Part shown: positions 16,122 to 17,278 of the stretch, piece after piece | Position numbering within the stretch: position 1 is the stretch's first letter | Layout: each line of letters opens with the position of its first letter | Origin: Chloroflexota bacterium | GTDB taxonomy: Bacteria; Chloroflexota; Limnocylindria; QHBO01 | Assembly: GCA_031177555.1 (NCBI GenBank) | Contig: JAPSGM010000011.1 | Span: forward strand, 1 to 17,278 | Reading direction: 5' to 3' | Length of the DNA: 17,278 nucleotides | The notes under the pieces: model-generated | Database searches by the model: none | Seen by the model: the letters and a program-made list of their open reading frames with translations, nothing else | Told to the model about the DNA's origin: nothing | Made by a program: the position numbers and the translations under genes

Positions 16122-16889
16122 TCAGCCCTCCGACGACGCCGTGACGGGCTCGGCCAGGGGCGGACCCCAGGCGGGGGCGGCCGTGATCCCGGCGCCGCCG
16201 ACCTCGACCAGCAGGCCGCCATCCAGGCGCGCCCAGCCGTCGGCCAGCCGCGTCACCCGCTCCGCCTGGTGCGAGGCGACCAGGACGGTCGTGCCCTCGT
16301 CGTGCCAGCGCTGCAGGAGGCGGTCGATCAGCGCCATGCCCTCCGCGTCCAGGGCGGCGTGCGGCTCGTCCATCAGCACCAGCGAGGGCCGGCGCAGCAG
16401 GAGCCGCGCGATCGACAGCCGCCGTCGCATCCCGGCCGAGAAGCCGCGGACCCGTCGGTCGGCATCGGCGCTCAGCCCGACCTCGGACAGGGCGGAGGCG
16501 ACGGCGCCGGCCGCGTCGGCCAGGCCGAGCATGGTCGCGGCGAAGGACAGGTTCTCGGCCGCGGTGAGGTCGTCGTAGAGGCCCATCGCGTGCGAGAGGT
16601 AGGCCACCCGCGGGCGGACCAGCTCGGGCCGCTCGGCAACGTCGACGCCTTCCACGTGGGCGGTCCCGAACGTCGGCCGCAGCGACGTGGCCAGGATGCG
16701 CAGCAGGGTCGTCTTGCCGGCGCCGTTCGGCCCCAGCAGGGCGACGAGCCGGCCGCGCTCCACGTCCAGCGAGACGCCGGCCAGCGCGGCGCTCCGCCCG
16801 AACAGGCGCGCCACCTCTCGAGTGGCCACGGCCGGGATCGGGACGAGGGGGGTTCTCGGTGGCGCGGAGTAGATGGTGGTCTGCGGCAT
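16122..16889 (-). CDS. ccmA: Heme exporter ATP-binding protein CcmA
   Basis: CcmA is the cytoplasmic ATPase of the CcmAB complex and the first gene of the operon. The 255 residues have Walker A GPNGAGKTT (53-61), the switch region SHAMGLYDDLTAAENL, signature FSAGMRRRLSIAR (150-162), Walker B LVLMDEP (170-176) and the switch His in ASHQ (His207). The signature is SAGM in place of LSGGQ, as is usual for CcmA-like subunits. An N-terminal stretch of about 20 residues before the ABC domain and a C-terminal tail of about 30 are not typical core. The ATG at 16889 has no obvious ribosome site; a GTG inside the N-terminal stretch cannot be excluded as the start. A promoter candidate lies at 16925-16953. 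Confidence 0.94.
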   Translation of the reverse strand: MPQTTIYSAPPRTPLVPIPAVATREVARLFGRSAALAGVSLDVERGRLVALLGPNGAGKTTLLRILATSLRPTFGTAHVEGVDVAERPELVRPRVAYLSHAMGLYDDLTAAENLSFAATMLGLADAAGAVASALSEVGLSADADRRVRGFSAGMRRRLSIARLLLRRPSLVLMDEPHAALDAEGMALIDRLLQRWHDEGTTVLVASHQAERVTRLADGWARLDGGLLVEVGGAGITAAPAWGPPLAEPVTASSEG

Positions 16890-16924
16890 GCTCGACGCGC
16901 GGGGCTGCGACGTGGGTGCGATGG

Positions 16925-16953
16925 AGTGTGCGGCCTGCCCAAGGGTGCGTCAA
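16925..16953 (-). promoter_or_regulatory. Promoter candidate for the ccm operon
   Basis: On the minus strand, TTGACG (16953-16948) is separated by exactly 17 bases from CACACT (16930-16925). The -35 matches 5 of 6 consensus bases and the -10 matches 3 of 6. The predicted start near 16918 gives a leader of about 30 bases before ccmA. Good position, moderate sequence. Confidence 0.4.
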
Positions 16954-16991
16954 ATGCCTCGGGGCGCGTGGCCGGGGGCGCCTGACGTCGC

Positions 16992-17150
16992 GTGATCGCC
17001 AATCACTGGCGGTATCTCGGACGATTCGGTGTCCCGGGACCACTTTCGTCGAGGTTTTCGCGTCAGCGGCTGGCTGTTCCTGCCGGGAATCGGCTCGGAT
17101 CGGGGTAATCGTGGGAGTTACCGCCAGCCGCTGGCTGACGGCCGGCCAGC
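16992..17150. repeat. Cluster of interlocking inverted repeats upstream of ccmA
   Basis: At 16992-17011 four 5-base arms sit back to back: GTGAT, CGCCA, ATCAC and TGGCG, where the third pairs with the first and the fourth with the second. At 17123-17150 GCCAGC, GCTGGC and GCCAGC allow two alternative hairpins. Longer-range inverted pairs are CTGGCGGTA (17006-17014) with TACCGCCAG (17119-17127), CAGCGGCTGG (17064-17073) with CCAGCCGCTG (17124-17133), and CGTCAGC (17061-17067) with GCTGACG (17134-17140). I find no convincing coding frame here. Confidence 0.5.
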
Positions 17151-17278
17151 TCCTGCGTGGCCTGGCTCGGCCGCGAAACCCCGCCCGTATCAGCAGGTGG
17201 GCGAAGACCCGAGCGGCCTGGACGGGGCGGCACGGGTCCCGCCCTTCACACGTACAGCCATAGCAAGGGGTGATCCAT
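17151..17278. other. Unassigned window edge, apparently non-coding
   Basis: No convincing gene lies here. GGCCGC (17169-17174) and GCGGCC (17213-17218) could pair over a long loop. The last bases, AAGGGGTGATCC, resemble a strong plus-strand ribosome site and would suit an ATG beginning at 17277 just over the edge, but this cannot be confirmed. Confidence 0.3.

Noticed and set aside
17151..17245. GC-rich stem-forming stretch considered as a tRNA or structured RNA.
   Set aside because: No T-loop, anticodon arm or known riboswitch or RNase P signature could be found.
17263..17278. Resemblance of the minus-strand edge (GGATCACC) to the 3' end of 16S rRNA.
   Set aside because: The bases after it (CCTTGCTATGG) do not match the usual CTCCTTTCT end, and no other rRNA sequence is in the window.

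Overview
The window is very GC-rich bacterial chromosome, densely coded, with frequent GTG and TTG starts and many 4-8 base overlaps between genes. It carries no transposase, integrase, phage, CRISPR, rRNA or tRNA signal that I can see. The combination of a lipoprotein PstS, a DUF47-Pit pair, a SenX3/RegX3-like two-component pair and a complete System I (Ccm) cytochrome c maturation operon suits a high-GC free-living aerobe. A Chloroflexota-like lineage is my best guess, but it is an inference from gene content and style, not from a marker gene.

Layout. (1) 1-1304, minus strand: the N-terminal part of a lipoprotein with a glycoside hydrolase family 2-type sugar-binding domain, cut by the window edge, preceded by a 61-residue CxxC protein with its own promoter-like signal. 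(2) 1473-3090, plus strand: a PhoU-like DUF47 protein and a Pit low-affinity phosphate transporter, translationally overlapped and closed by a compact hairpin terminator. (3) 3100-9684, plus strand: a complete phosphate-starvation cluster, with a four-unit 11-bp Pho-box-like array, then pstS, pstC, pstA, pstB, phoU, a PhoB/RegX3-type response regulator and a PhoR/SenX3-type histidine kinase. (4) 9728-10216, plus strand: a MarR-family regulator. (5) 16889-10173, minus strand: ccmABCDEFGHI, one tightly overlapped operon that meets marR tail to tail with a 44-bp coding overlap. (6) 16890-17278: a non-coding edge region with a ccm promoter candidate and a cluster of inverted repeats.

How it works together. 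PstS captures phosphate at the outer face of the membrane, PstC/PstA form the channel and PstB powers it. PhoU links transporter state to the kinase, and the regulator is expected to act on the Pho box ahead of pstS. DUF47-Pit is a constitutive-looking uptake system separated from the inducible one by a terminator. In the Ccm operon, CcmAB and CcmCDE load heme on the chaperone CcmE; CcmG, CcmH and CcmI reduce and hold the apocytochrome, and CcmF ligates heme.

The most notable points are a CxxxC (not CxxC) active site in CcmG, a PhoR-like kinase with no membrane segment, the well-formed Pho-box array abutting a terminator, and interlocked inverted repeats upstream of ccmA. I did not find a convincing wholly new multi-gene system.
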